A DNA stretch of 35,505 nt from JBJFCE01 sp051888775. GTDB lineage: Bacteria; Bacillota; Clostridia; Lachnospirales; Lachnospiraceae. Below are positions 16,930 through 25,485 of this stretch, in pieces (the stretch's first letter is position 1; every line of letters begins with the position of its first letter). Below the pieces are notes generated by a model. It was not told the origin of the DNA. It searched no databases and worked only from the letters and a program-made list of their open reading frames with translations. The position numbers were made by a program, and so were the translations under genes. The DNA lies in NCBI GenBank assembly GCA_051888775.1, contig JBJFCE010000082.1, positions 1 through 35,505 on the forward strand. Direction: 5' to 3'.

Positions 16930-18033
16930 ATGAAAATAGTTGAGAAAGCTTTACCGGAACTGTCATGTGATTATCCGCTTGAACGAATTGCTCCTGTGGA
17001 AAAGATTCTGTTTCTGGACATTGAGACAACCGGATTTACGGCACGCAGCAGCTACCTGTATCTGATCGGTTGTATTTATTATAAAGACGGGGCTTTTCAT
17101 CTGATTCAGTGGTTTGCAGACCGATATGAAGAGGAAACGGAAGTCTTACGTGCATTTTTTGATTTTGTTAAAAATTTTGAATGTCTGATTCACTATAACG
17201 GAAACCATTTCGATATTCCCTATCTGGAACAGAAAGCAGCGCAATACGAAATGCATGCCGCCCTTTCTTCCATGGAGGGCGTGGATATCTATCGCCGGAT
17301 CGCTACGCTGAAGGATTTTCTCAGGCTGTCGAACGCAAAGCAAAAAACAGTGGAATATTTTCTCGGCATCGCACGCCAGGATCTCTTTAACGGCGGTGAA
17401 CTGATCGGCGTTTACCATGATTATGTCCGGCAGCCCGCGGACTCTGCCCTGGATATGCTTCTGTTACACAATGCAGATGACATTCAGGGCATGGTAAGGC
17501 TTCTGCCGATTCTGGCTTATGCAGATCTGTATCATGAGGGTGTGCGGGTCACAAAGGTCAATGCCAACTATTACCGCGATTTTCAAAATGCTGCCCGTGC
17601 GGAGCTGGTCATGAAGCTTTCCTTGCCCGTTCGTCTTCCTGTAGCCATATCCGGTTATAACAACGGATGCTATTTTAGCAGCTCTGAAGACAGTGCTTCT
17701 TTAAAGGTTCCCCTGTTAGATGCCGAGCTTAAATATTTCTATGCCAATTATAGAGACTACTATTATCTTCCTGCCGAGGATACAGCGCTTCATAAATCCG
17801 TTGCATCCTTTGTGGACAAGGAACACCGTATTCAGGCAACTGCCGCAACATGTTATACACGCAAGCATTCTGAATATCTGCCGGAATGGGAACCGCTGTT
17901 TTTGCCTGTATTCAAAGCTTCTTATGATGCAAAGGAAACTTATTTTGAACTGACCGAGGAATTCAAACGGGACAGGGACGCCTTTGCAGGCTATGCGACA
18001 CATGTACTGCGGATGATCATAAGTGCGAAATAA
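16930..18033 (+). CDS. yprB: YprB-like ribonuclease H-fold 3'-5' exonuclease
   Basis: A 367-residue soluble protein of the YprB family (DEDD exonuclease fold). Acidic motifs are FLDIETTG (D30 and E32), HYNGNHFDIPYL (D95) and LLHNADDIQGM. The C-terminal about 170 residues are the family's less conserved region. The start at 16930 is preferred because AGAGGA sits 8 bases upstream; the frame is open from 16879, but the added residues lack a ribosome binding site. Its substrate is unknown. It stands alone, divergent from rnfC and convergent with the surface-protein gene. Confidence 0.85.
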   Translation: MKIVEKALPELSCDYPLERIAPVEKILFLDIETTGFTARSSYLYLIGCIYYKDGAFHLIQWFADRYEEETEVLRAFFDFVKNFECLIHYNGNHFDIPYLEQKAAQYEMHAALSSMEGVDIYRRIATLKDFLRLSNAKQKTVEYFLGIARQDLFNGGELIGVYHDYVRQPADSALDMLLLHNADDIQGMVRLLPILAYADLYHEGVRVTKVNANYYRDFQNAARAELVMKLSLPVRLPVAISGYNNGCYFSSSEDSASLKVPLLDAELKYFYANYRDYYYLPAEDTALHKSVASFVDKEHRIQATAATCYTRKHSEYLPEWEPLFLPVFKASYDAKETYFELTEEFKRDRDAFAGYATHVLRMIISAK

Positions 18034-18070
18034 AAGGCTGTTGCAAATGATTGTATCGTGTTATGGCTAC

Positions 18071-18107
18071 AAAAAAGAACGGGCGCCCCTTGGATCGCCC
18101 GTTCTTT
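18071..18107. terminator. Bidirectional terminator, yprB / surface protein
   Basis: A perfect 12-bp stem (18074-18085 with 18096-18107) lies between two convergent genes. On the - strand it ends in a T6 run; on the + strand the T-tract is shorter. Confidence 0.85.
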
Positions 18108-18135
18108 CCTATTCCCTGCTTTTACAATTTATTTT

Positions 18136-21100
18136 TCAATCCGTCTCTCTGCTCTCACGTCTTCTTCTGTAAATATCTGTAGCTGCCATACCGGCACATC
18201 CCAATGCAAGCAGGCTGCACCATAATACTATGTCATTTCCGTCAGAGGTTTTGGGTACATCCCCGGTTCTTGTTTCCGAAGATTCATCAACCGTATCATC
18301 TGAATAAATCAGTGCATATGTGGAAAATGCATCGGTTTCAAAAACAAGACTTCCTGTCAGCTCATCAAAGCTGCAATCCAGAATAGTCGCAACGCCATCA
18401 TGGATCCGCACGATCTGATAACTTCTGGTAACAGAAGGATCTCTATTGATCAGACTCTCGGGTACCTGAATGCAGATTGTCACTTTTCCGTTCGTATTTG
18501 CAATCTGCTGCGGTGCATTACCTCCGATCTGTTTAAACAAGGTCAGATCCAAATACATGCCAATGACTGTATTTCCTGCCGCTGCCTCTACCAGTGCACG
18601 ATCTGTCGCAGATACAGAAGCTGAAATATCTGTTACACTCAGATATACTTTTACCGATTCTCCGTTTATCGCAGCCTGCACTTCCTCCAGAGTCAAGAGT
18701 CTCTGTGCCAATTCTGTTTCGCTTCCGAGCAGATTGCCGTTATACGCATTTACAACCGTATCTGTACTGTTTTCTATGCTGCCAGATGCAGCCGCTGCTA
18801 TTTCATCCGGAATAGGAGTCGTTACGATATCCACCGGTACTGCCGTCGGTGTTGCAGACGGAACCGGAGTTGCGGTCGGGGCCAATGTCGGTACTGCTGT
18901 CGGTGCTGTTGTCGGTGCTGCTGTCGGTGCTGTTGTCGGTGCTGTTGTCGGTGCTGCTGTCGGGATTGGTGTTGCAGTCGGTGTCGGTGACGCCGTTGCA
19001 CTGCCGTTAACCGTCTTTTTCACAATCGTATAAGTTGAAAACTGATTCGTATCAAAACTGAATGTATTGGTTGTTGCATTATAGGATGCAGTAAGCTCTG
19101 TCAATACTCCTTGATGTTCCCTTACAACGCTGTAAGTCTCACCCGCACCCAATGCCGGTAAATCCATTGTCAGATTTACTCCGATGCTTGAACCAAATGA
19201 CGTAACGGAATTTGACCAATATCCATTCGTTCCACCTTTGCTGACAATATTGGCAAGGCTGATATCCATGGATGATAACTGCTCTACGTCACTACCGCTT
19301 ACTGCCGAAGTAACATCCTGATATCCCGCATGATCTGCAACCGTCATGCTCAGATTACCACCGTTTGAGGCTGCATTCGCACCGTTGGTAATGGATACCC
19401 CTGATACATTAGTTGTCCCGGACAGATTAAACTGATCTGACTGCCCGGTAAAAATACCCTGAAAATGTACATTCGTTGACGGCATGGTATAAGTAAATTG
19501 TCCAACGTTTGCGTCAACCGGAGCCAACGTCTGTCCGTTTACTACTACATATGCGATCTGATATCCGTATGCCGGTGTAAATTTAAAAGTAACCGTCGAA
19601 CCGGGTTTTATCATCGCATATCCGGTTCCATTATCTGTTTTATAATAAGCTCCTTCATGTGCCGGGCTACCATCAGACAGTGTCTCTTTCATCTGAGTAG
19701 CCGAATATGTTGTTCCCCCCGGAAGCTGTACCTGAATAATCTCAATTGTTCCGTTTTCCACAACTGCATCCGAACCATATCCATTGCGATCTGCCGCTTC
19801 CTGAGAATATGCCCATACAACCGTATACGATCTGTTGGGATCAGCCTTCAGTGTGACAGTAATCGTATATGCATCTGCCGCCGGAACTGAAATCGTTGCA
19901 CTATTCTGATTTGCTGCCTCAGAATATGTTGTTCCATTGATTGTTATGGAATCAATCAGCTTACCATATTCTACCGTAATAGAAACCGTATGCCCCGATA
20001 ACTTATCTCCGTTAAATGAGCCACTGATGTTAGCTGACTCAAATCCGATTCTCTGACTATCAACCAACAGGTCTGCGATCGTGCCACTTCCGTCTGAAAC
20101 AGAGGCAGTCACGCTGATACTCTCTCCACTAACATTACCACCACTTCCTTTTGCTTCAACTTTCAGTTTCAGCAGTTCATTAGGAAATGCACCCTCACTT
20201 GTCTTATTTGCCAATGAAGTAGTATTGTTTGTTACATTCAAAGTAGTACTAAAACCACTATCTGCATACACTTTTACGTCCATGGTATCCGGATCATAAT
20301 CCGTAAGCGTAAACGTAACTGCATTTAAATCATTTGTTGATACTGTAATCTTAGAATCTGAGATAGTTGCACCTGCCACGGTAACCTTTACACTTTGCTC
20401 TCCGACTTGGTATGTGATCTCATTGCCTGACACGGTGCCATCCGTAAAAGAAACATCACGGTTACCGGAATCTGCGGGTGGATTACTTGCTTTTGCTTCA
20501 ACTTTCAGTTTCAGCAGTTCATTAGGAAATGCACCCTCACTTGTCTTATTTGCCAATGAAGTAGTATTGTTTGTTACATTCAAAGTAGTACTAAAACCAC
20601 TATCTGCATACACTTTTACGTCCATGGTATCCGGATCATAATCCGTAAGCGTAAACGTAACTGCATTTAAATCATTTGTTGATACTGTAATCTTAGAATC
20701 TGAGATAGTTGCACCTGCCACGGTAACCTTTACACTTTGCTCTCCGACTTGGTATGTGATCTCATTGCCTGACACGGTGCCATCCGTAAAAGAAACATCA
20801 CGGTTACCGGAATCTGCAGGTGGGTTTGGTTCGGTCGATTGAAACTCGATAAGGACTTCCGGTGATGGCTGAGTATCTGCCGTATACACCGTAAACGACT
20901 GCCCTGATTCACTTAGAATGGCATTTGTATCAATCGTACCGTTCTCAACACCTCCCTGAACCTTACAATTTCCTGTCAATTCTGTGTTTTCTCCCAATAC
21001 AACTTTCAGATATAAAGTCTGTGAATCTGCATCTTCTGCAGAAGTCGGTCTTGTTCCAACAATCGCAGTACCGTCATATGCTGTGTTAGGGACCTCTGTC

Positions 21101-21288
21101 CAACCTGTCTCTGTATCCCACTTATAATACACAGTTCCCGTTGCGTCCGAACTCTGCCTTGAAATCTTAAATGTAACAGATTCTCCCGCACTCGCATCAA
21201 GACTCTGGCTCCCCATCACCGACACGAAGATCAGCAGGAAGCTAAGAAACCACGCTACTCTCCTTTTCACTCTCTTACTTACTTTCAT
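18136..21288 (-). CDS. Large sortase-anchored surface protein with tandem repeats
   Basis: A 1050-residue exported protein of unknown ligand. The signal peptide covers about 1-34. Residues about 155-268 and 269-382 are two almost identical 114-residue repeats (each beginning NPPADSGNRDVSF). Several Ig/beta-rich segments follow, including a SITINGTTYSE block. A Thr/Pro/Ala-rich linker spans about 764-819. A further beta domain precedes the C-terminus. The C-terminus has VPKTSDGND (about 1011-1019), a hydrophobic helix and an RRRRESRE tail, matching PKT(G/S)D-type sortase signals. GAAAGGAG precedes the ATG. A promoter-like pair lies at the edge of the upstream repeat. It is probably an adhesin or wall protein. 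Confidence 0.85.
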   Translation of the reverse strand: MKVSKRVKRRVAWFLSFLLIFVSVMGSQSLDASAGESVTFKISRQSSDATGTVYYKWDTETGWTEVPNTAYDGTAIVGTRPTSAEDADSQTLYLKVVLGENTELTGNCKVQGGVENGTIDTNAILSESGQSFTVYTADTQPSPEVLIEFQSTEPNPPADSGNRDVSFTDGTVSGNEITYQVGEQSVKVTVAGATISDSKITVSTNDLNAVTFTLTDYDPDTMDVKVYADSGFSTTLNVTNNTTSLANKTSEGAFPNELLKLKVEAKASNPPADSGNRDVSFTDGTVSGNEITYQVGEQSVKVTVAGATISDSKITVSTNDLNAVTFTLTDYDPDTMDVKVYADSGFSTTLNVTNNTTSLANKTSEGAFPNELLKLKVEAKGSGGNVSGESISVTASVSDGSGTIADLLVDSQRIGFESANISGSFNGDKLSGHTVSITVEYGKLIDSITINGTTYSEAANQNSATISVPAADAYTITVTLKADPNRSYTVVWAYSQEAADRNGYGSDAVVENGTIEIIQVQLPGGTTYSATQMKETLSDGSPAHEGAYYKTDNGTGYAMIKPGSTVTFKFTPAYGYQIAYVVVNGQTLAPVDANVGQFTYTMPSTNVHFQGIFTGQSDQFNLSGTTNVSGVSITNGANAASNGGNLSMTVADHAGYQDVTSAVSGSDVEQLSSMDISLANIVSKGGTNGYWSNSVTSFGSSIGVNLTMDLPALGAGETYSVVREHQGVLTELTASYNATTNTFSFDTNQFSTYTIVKKTVNGSATASPTPTATPIPTAAPTTAPTTAPTAAPTTAPTAVPTLAPTATPVPSATPTAVPVDIVTTPIPDEIAAAASGSIENSTDTVVNAYNGNLLGSETELAQRLLTLEEVQAAINGESVKVYLSVTDISASVSATDRALVEAAAGNTVIGMYLDLTLFKQIGGNAPQQIANTNGKVTICIQVPESLINRDPSVTRSYQIVRIHDGVATILDCSFDELTGSLVFETDAFSTYALIYSDDTVDESSETRTGDVPKTSDGNDIVLWCSLLALGCAGMAATDIYRRRRESRETD
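18887..18958 (-). repeat. 12-bp minisatellite coding the Thr/Ala/Pro linker
   Basis: Six consecutive units of GTCGGTGCTG(T/C)T on the + strand lie inside the surface-protein gene, the first with one change. Each encodes a four-residue step of Thr, Ala and Pro. Less regular units flank it on both sides. Confidence 0.9.
20148..20831 (-). repeat. Two 342-bp tandem direct repeats within surface-protein gene
   Basis: Copy 1 (20148-20489) and copy 2 (20490-20831) are identical by eye over the first 327 bases. They differ at 20475 versus 20817 and again at the last few bases. The unit is 114 codons, so gain or loss of a copy keeps the frame. Confidence 0.95.
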
Positions 21289-21313
21289 GAAAGAATTCTC
21301 CTTTCAAATAATT

Positions 21314-21341
21314 AATATATAGGTATTTGTAACTCTGTCAT
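21314..21341 (-). promoter_or_regulatory. Promoter-like hexamers at edge of repeat copy A
   Basis: On the - strand, ATGACA (21341-21336) lies in the repeat arm and TATATT (21319-21314) overlaps its outer end, with a 16-base spacer. The -10 ends 26 bases before the surface-protein ATG. The same layout recurs at copy B. Confidence 0.5.
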
Positions 21342-21521
21342 CAGGATGTAACGGTTGTCCACAGACCTGTCAGTGATGGGTACTGTGAGTCCGTCGGTAC
21401 TTAGGTGCCGTATTTTGGCACCTTATGTACCGCTACGGGCGAAGTGTAGCGAAAGCGTACCCGTCACTGACAGGTCTGTGGGCAACCGTTACATCCTGAT
21501 GACAGAGTTACGTAATCTATA
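21316..21521. repeat. Dispersed palindromic repeat, copy A
   Basis: A 55-nt left arm (21329-21383) pairs with a 55-nt right arm (21457-21511) with only two non-Watson-Crick positions, both T opposite G on the + strand. The arms enclose a 73-nt core (21384-21456) that itself folds: GGTGCC/GGCACC inside CGGTAC/GTACCG inside GTCCGT/ACGGGC. The core differs from copy B at two positions. The element fills the gap between the zinc-finger lipoprotein stop and the surface-protein start. Confidence 0.93.
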
Positions 21522-21541
21522 ACTTTTTTGAATACTACAAC

Positions 21542-22657
21542 TTATTTATGACCGCTTCCACCGCATGCGCTGCACTTTCCGTTTCCGGAACAGCTTGCAC
21601 ATGTTACAGCCTTAGAGCCTCCGCCACAGGTCGTACACGGATATACATGTGCTCCCATGCAAGGTCCGAAATCACAGGTTCCCTCATGCATCTTACTGTT
21701 TCCCGCAGCATCACAATATCCGCAGGTTTCCGTAAAGGAGCCATGACACCTCGGGCATGAAACGGCATACCCTGCTCCCCGGTATCCGCTTCCCTTACAT
21801 TCCTGACATTTCCCCGTACCACCGCAGCTTCCGCATGGATTTGCATTTGCGGCAGCTTCTGTCGGCTGCACAGACGGCGTATCTGTCACTTCTGTATCTT
21901 CCGTCTCTTCTGCTTCCTCAGTCGGCACCGGCGTATCGTTTTCAGGTATCGGTGTTTCTCCGGTTGCCACATCTACCGTTGTCGTTGTCGGTGGGGTTGT
22001 TGCTGCTGTTTCATTCTGCGTGCTATTCGCATGTGATGCATTATCAGAGACCCCCGCTGTCTGGGTTCCCTCAGACTGTTCCGTTCCCTGCGCTGTTTCA
22101 TTCGCCTGATATGCTAGACCTGTGGAATCTTCCACCTTGATCACTGCCGCAACTTCTTTTTCTGTTGCAGCCTGCTGTACCGCTTCATAGCAGACATTAC
22201 AGATTGTCGTCTCATCTATATTCTCGTCTTTGACCTCTACCACATTTACCGTAACGGTCTCACCGGATTCCAGATAATGCTGTTCAATCGCTGCCGTTAC
22301 CACTTCTTCCATACAGGCATCTACCGATTTTCCGATCAGATCAAGCTGCTCATAGGCATCTCTTGCATCTGTATTAAGATATTCCACTGCCAGAACCTCC
22401 GAATCGGCTCCCAGATACAGCCGCAATTCCGGATTGATGGTCACTTCTACAATGGATGCATACTCTGCTACAGGCGCAGACTCCGTCCGGATCTCATTTT
22501 CATCGGAAAATATCTCTGTAGTCTCCTGTCCTTGCGTATTTACCTGCTCTGTTTCCTGCTCTTTAGAAGATGTCGATTTCCCACATCCTCCCATTGCAAG
22601 CAAGCAAAGCGTCGTACACATTATCAGATATACAACAAATCGCTTTTTGTTCAACAT
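21542..22657 (-). CDS. Lipoprotein with RsgI-like domain and DnaJ-type zinc-finger repeats
   Basis: A 371-residue exported lipoprotein (lipobox Cys25, MGGC). Residues about 65-175 resemble the extracytoplasmic middle domain of RsgI-type anti-sigma factors (VEVTINPELRLYLGADSEVLAVEYLN, split here by VAD-like positions; then LIGKSVDACMEEVV). A Thr/Glu/Pro-rich linker covers 176-272. Residues 274-371 are packed with Cys in DnaJ-like CxxCxGxG repeats (CGSCGGTGKCQECKGSG, CTTCGGG, CASCSGNGKCSACGGSG) plus other Cys pairs. No membrane helix or sigma-binding part is present, so it is not itself an RsgI. A metal or redox role outside the cell is possible but unproven. AGGAGG precedes the ATG. Confidence 0.75.
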   Translation of the reverse strand: MLNKKRFVVYLIMCTTLCLLAMGGCGKSTSSKEQETEQVNTQGQETTEIFSDENEIRTESAPVAEYASIVEVTINPELRLYLGADSEVLAVEYLNTDARDAYEQLDLIGKSVDACMEEVVTAAIEQHYLESGETVTVNVVEVKDENIDETTICNVCYEAVQQAATEKEVAAVIKVEDSTGLAYQANETAQGTEQSEGTQTAGVSDNASHANSTQNETAATTPPTTTTVDVATGETPIPENDTPVPTEEAEETEDTEVTDTPSVQPTEAAANANPCGSCGGTGKCQECKGSGYRGAGYAVSCPRCHGSFTETCGYCDAAGNSKMHEGTCDFGPCMGAHVYPCTTCGGGSKAVTCASCSGNGKCSACGGSGHK

Positions 22658-22714
22658 AGCGATCCTCCTTATTCTTTTATGGCAATCATAGCATTTTTTC
22701 TGTTCCTATAAGCA

Positions 22715-22751
22715 AAAATGCTTTCTTTGTCAATGACAAAGAAAGCATTTT
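22715..22751 (-). terminator. Terminator after the double-HTH regulator
   Basis: A perfect 17-bp stem (22715-22731 with 22735-22751) with a 3-base loop is followed by T residues on the - strand. It lies 47 bases past the regulator's stop and before the zinc-finger lipoprotein gene. Confidence 0.85.
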
Positions 22752-22797
22752 GGAATATATCGGACTGATGATTCATACTCAGAAGCCTATGACTACA

Positions 22798-24567
22798 TTA
22801 CTCAATCTGCATCATTCTGAAATTTTCAATTGCAGATCTTAATTGCGGATTCTCGATCACAAAATTAATGATCGGCTCATGATTTTTGGAGATAATCACA
22901 TACTGACCTTCACAGATCTGAATCTGCATGTTTTTAAATCCTTTTTCCTTTTGGATTCCATAGCTGTAATTCTCATGTTGTTCAGCAAACAACTCCATCT
23001 CTTTTATATGGCGTTCATATATTTCCCGGGTGTAAAACAGCTTCGCATCTTCAAATACTTCACCCAGCATAAGTGTTTCTTTTTCCGGTTCTATTTCAGA
23101 AGGATTCAAATACACCTCATCATACATTGTCTGGGACTGCAACAGCTGCTCTATCGTCTGCCGATACTGTAAGACCTTGGCTTTGATCCTTTTCCCTTCT
23201 GTCTCCTCTACAGCATTGCTTTTGAGAAGTTCATCCAAAAGTTCTTCCGACATAACATAAACCGGCAGCGAACTGCAAATGTTCCTTCGTTTTCCTTTTT
23301 TTGTAAAGCACTTTAACAAATAGTCCTGATACTCTTTTTCCTGCTCTTTTTTGTAGATCCGCATGAGCGGCTTTGCATGGGTCAGCAACTGATTCGCCGA
23401 CTCTCTGTAATATCTGACTTCTTCCTCTTTAAAAGTATGATAATACCTTGTGGCATTTCTGCTTCCCTCAACATAGACACCGGCCAAAGCACTTGTTCCC
23501 GACGTATATATCAGATGATGAAATATCTTTGCATGCATATTAGGCAGATACCACGGCTCGACCTGACCTGTCATATAGATCGGTACCCATGCTTCCAGAC
23601 CGAATAGCAGTTCTTCAAAAGGGCGGTCCAGACAATGGATCACTTTCAGATGTACTCCCTTCTTGATCAGCATGGCAATTCCGAACATCCATTTCTTGTT
23701 AAATTCCTGATCCTGTGCCATATCCGCCAACATCATGTCAGAATACATCGTGACATACTCTTTTGATTTTGAGGTGACTGCACCTTTAAAGAAGTTCAGT
23801 TCCCCTTTCTTCATGTCCTCTACTCCGTAATAGGACTTACTGCCATACATTTTAAAAGGCAGTGTCGGAACCTTCAACTCATCAAAATGGATCGCTCTGA
23901 TAAATTCGTTCAGATCAAACGTATCCAGTTTCTCCATAAAATGACTGATCTCGCCACTTTTTTCTTCCGGGATTTCACCTTCAAAGAACCAATTCTTGAT
24001 TGCCGCATATCTCTCCTCGACCGAACCTGACAGCTCCGTTTCACCGCCGGTCACTTCCCCTATCGCCATGAGCTGCCGATCCGATATACAATTTCGGGCT
24101 ATGTAATCAGAAAGCTTCGTTATAAGCTCTTCTGTATTTGTAATGCTTCTTTTCCCGTTACGTATTTTAGACAGATAAGAAGAATCGTATTTCAGATAAT
24201 AAGATGCATTTGCATTACTGATCTCCAGCTTTGTCATGATCAGGTCTATTTTCCGGGCAAGTTCTTTTTTCTGCTCTTCCCTTTCATCCTGCATCAGGCA
24301 TTGCACTAAAGCTTCTTCTATATCTTCTCCCTGTAATGCAATATCATTTTTCTCCGCAATCCGTCTGATTCCTGCTGCAAGCTTTTCCACCGCGTCTTTT
24401 TTGGGGATCCGTTCCCCCTTTCGATACCGGCTGATTCCGGACGCATCTACGCCGCTTTCTTCCGCCAACTCAACATTGCTGCAGTGCACCAATTCACAAT
24501 AATGATTTAATGCATCCTGAAAGGTGTTCTGCCCCTGTTCCTTTACTTCCCTTTGTGCCTCTTCCAT
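22798..24567 (-). CDS. Double-HTH (XRE-like) regulator with possible PLD-like domain
   Basis: A 589-residue cytoplasmic protein. Residues about 14-72 form a first XRE-type HTH (VELAEESGVDASGISRYRKG). Residues about 100-157 form a second (YDSSYLSKIRNGKRSI). The centre contains an AMLIKKGVHLKVIHCLD segment like the strand before a phospholipase D active site. It is followed by MHAKIFHH (H345, K347) and EGSRNATRYY (GSRN at 368-371), which resembles one HxK...GSxN half-site, although the Asp after HxK is missing. Residues beyond about 400 match nothing recognised. It may be a regulator sensing a ligand through a dead PLD fold. AAGGGG lies before the ATG; cheR ends 50 bases upstream. Confidence 0.6.
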   Translation of the reverse strand: MEEAQREVKEQGQNTFQDALNHYCELVHCSNVELAEESGVDASGISRYRKGERIPKKDAVEKLAAGIRRIAEKNDIALQGEDIEEALVQCLMQDEREEQKKELARKIDLIMTKLEISNANASYYLKYDSSYLSKIRNGKRSITNTEELITKLSDYIARNCISDRQLMAIGEVTGGETELSGSVEERYAAIKNWFFEGEIPEEKSGEISHFMEKLDTFDLNEFIRAIHFDELKVPTLPFKMYGSKSYYGVEDMKKGELNFFKGAVTSKSKEYVTMYSDMMLADMAQDQEFNKKWMFGIAMLIKKGVHLKVIHCLDRPFEELLFGLEAWVPIYMTGQVEPWYLPNMHAKIFHHLIYTSGTSALAGVYVEGSRNATRYYHTFKEEEVRYYRESANQLLTHAKPLMRIYKKEQEKEYQDYLLKCFTKKGKRRNICSSLPVYVMSEELLDELLKSNAVEETEGKRIKAKVLQYRQTIEQLLQSQTMYDEVYLNPSEIEPEKETLMLGEVFEDAKLFYTREIYERHIKEMELFAEQHENYSYGIQKEKGFKNMQIQICEGQYVIISKNHEPIINFVIENPQLRSAIENFRMMQIE

Positions 24568-24590
24568 CCGTTATTCCCCTTTGTAAATGC

Positions 24591-24641
24591 TATTTTTCAT
24601 CGAAAAACAAGCTTGATTATTTCTCATAGAAAAACGAGCTT
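24591..24641 (-). repeat. 27-bp tandem duplication at the end of cheR
   Basis: Two 24-base copies (24618-24641 and 24591-24614) lie 27 bases apart and differ at three positions. The first encodes the end of cheR (SFFYEK); the second lies after its stop and before the regulator gene. Confidence 0.8.
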
Positions 24642-25390
24642 GCCCTGTGATAACCGATCTCCTTATGATTGATAATCTGCTCCGTACTGCCGATAAACAA
24701 TACGCCGCCGTCTGCCAGTGATTGATAGAATTTACGGAATACCTCATTCTTAGCTTCATCCGTAAAATAGATCAGCACATTACGGCACACAATCATATGC
24801 TGCCCGGACGGAAAAGCATCCTTTAACAGATTGTGCTCTTTGAACTCTACACGTGCCTTGATCTCATCGGAAATCTTGTAGGAAGGACCGACTTTCGTAA
24901 AATACTTCGCTTTCAGATCCGCCGGTACGGATGCAATACTCTTCTCCGCATACAGACCGACCTTTGCTTTTTCAATAACCTGCTTATCAATATCCGTTGC
25001 ATAGATCTTGATCTGGCGCAGTGGCAGGTGTCTGGACAGCGCCATGACAAGAGAATACGGTTCGTCTCCGGTAGAGCATGCCGCACTCCAGATCTTCAGA
25101 TTCGTTCCGAACTTTTTGATCAACTGTGGGATGATCTGTTCATCCAGAAACTTCCACTGATCCGGATTGCGATAAAATTCCGAGACATTGATCGTCAGAT
25201 AATTGACAAACTCATCAAAGCGTTCCCTATCCTCATGAATCAGTTTGACATAACCGTCATATCCGACCGCACCTGACTTTCCGATCAGTGTATCGATTCT
25301 GCGCTTCATCTGCTTCTCTTTGTACGCATTCAGATCAATCTGCGTCAGCTTATAAATTTCTTTTTTGAAATATTCATAATCGTAAATCAT
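24617..25390 (-). CDS. cheR: CheR-type protein-glutamate methyltransferase
   Basis: CheR uses S-adenosylmethionine to methylate glutamates of chemoreceptors. The 257 residues include the helical N-terminal domain (KEKQMKRRIDTLI, TINVSEFYRNPDQW), SAM motif I (IWSAACSTGDEPYSL), NLLKDAFPSGQHMIVCRNVLIYF and GGVLFIGSTEQI. The start at 25390 (MIYDYEYF) is chosen because the frame upstream, open to 25462, runs through the terminator hairpin of the S1 gene. Only about 18 bases separate the hairpin T-tract from this start, and its ribosome binding site is weak (GGGGG). Expression may come from read-through. No other chemotaxis gene is in view. Confidence 0.93.
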   Translation of the reverse strand: MIYDYEYFKKEIYKLTQIDLNAYKEKQMKRRIDTLIGKSGAVGYDGYVKLIHEDRERFDEFVNYLTINVSEFYRNPDQWKFLDEQIIPQLIKKFGTNLKIWSAACSTGDEPYSLVMALSRHLPLRQIKIYATDIDKQVIEKAKVGLYAEKSIASVPADLKAKYFTKVGPSYKISDEIKARVEFKEHNLLKDAFPSGQHMIVCRNVLIYFTDEAKNEVFRKFYQSLADGGVLFIGSTEQIINHKEIGYHRASSFFYEK

Positions 25391-25407
25391 GCCCCAACCC
25401 CCGATGT

Positions 25408-25450
25408 ATAAAAAAGTACTATCCTGACCACTGATCGGAATAGTACTTTT
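25408..25450 (-). terminator. Terminator between rpsA and cheR
   Basis: Stem AAAAGTACTAT(T)CC (25450-25437 on the - strand) pairs with GGATAGTACTTTT (25424-25412), followed by a T6 tract. It lies about 36 bases after the S1 stop and 18 bases before the cheR start. Confidence 0.85.
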
Positions 25451-25485
25451 CTTACTTTTCAAGCTTCTTTATCTTTCAGCTTTAT

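Noticed and set aside
18470..19033. Open frame on the + strand with Gly/Val/Ala repeats
   Set aside because: It is the reverse reading of the Thr/Pro/Ala linker minisatellite and has no ribosome binding site or family match.
21316..21521. CRISPR array or rRNA/tRNA fragment
   Set aside because: There is one palindromic unit per site with no regularly spaced direct repeats, and no tRNA or rRNA signature.
25391..25462. Longer N-terminus for CheR
   Set aside because: The segment is the rpsA terminator hairpin and does not match CheR N-termini.
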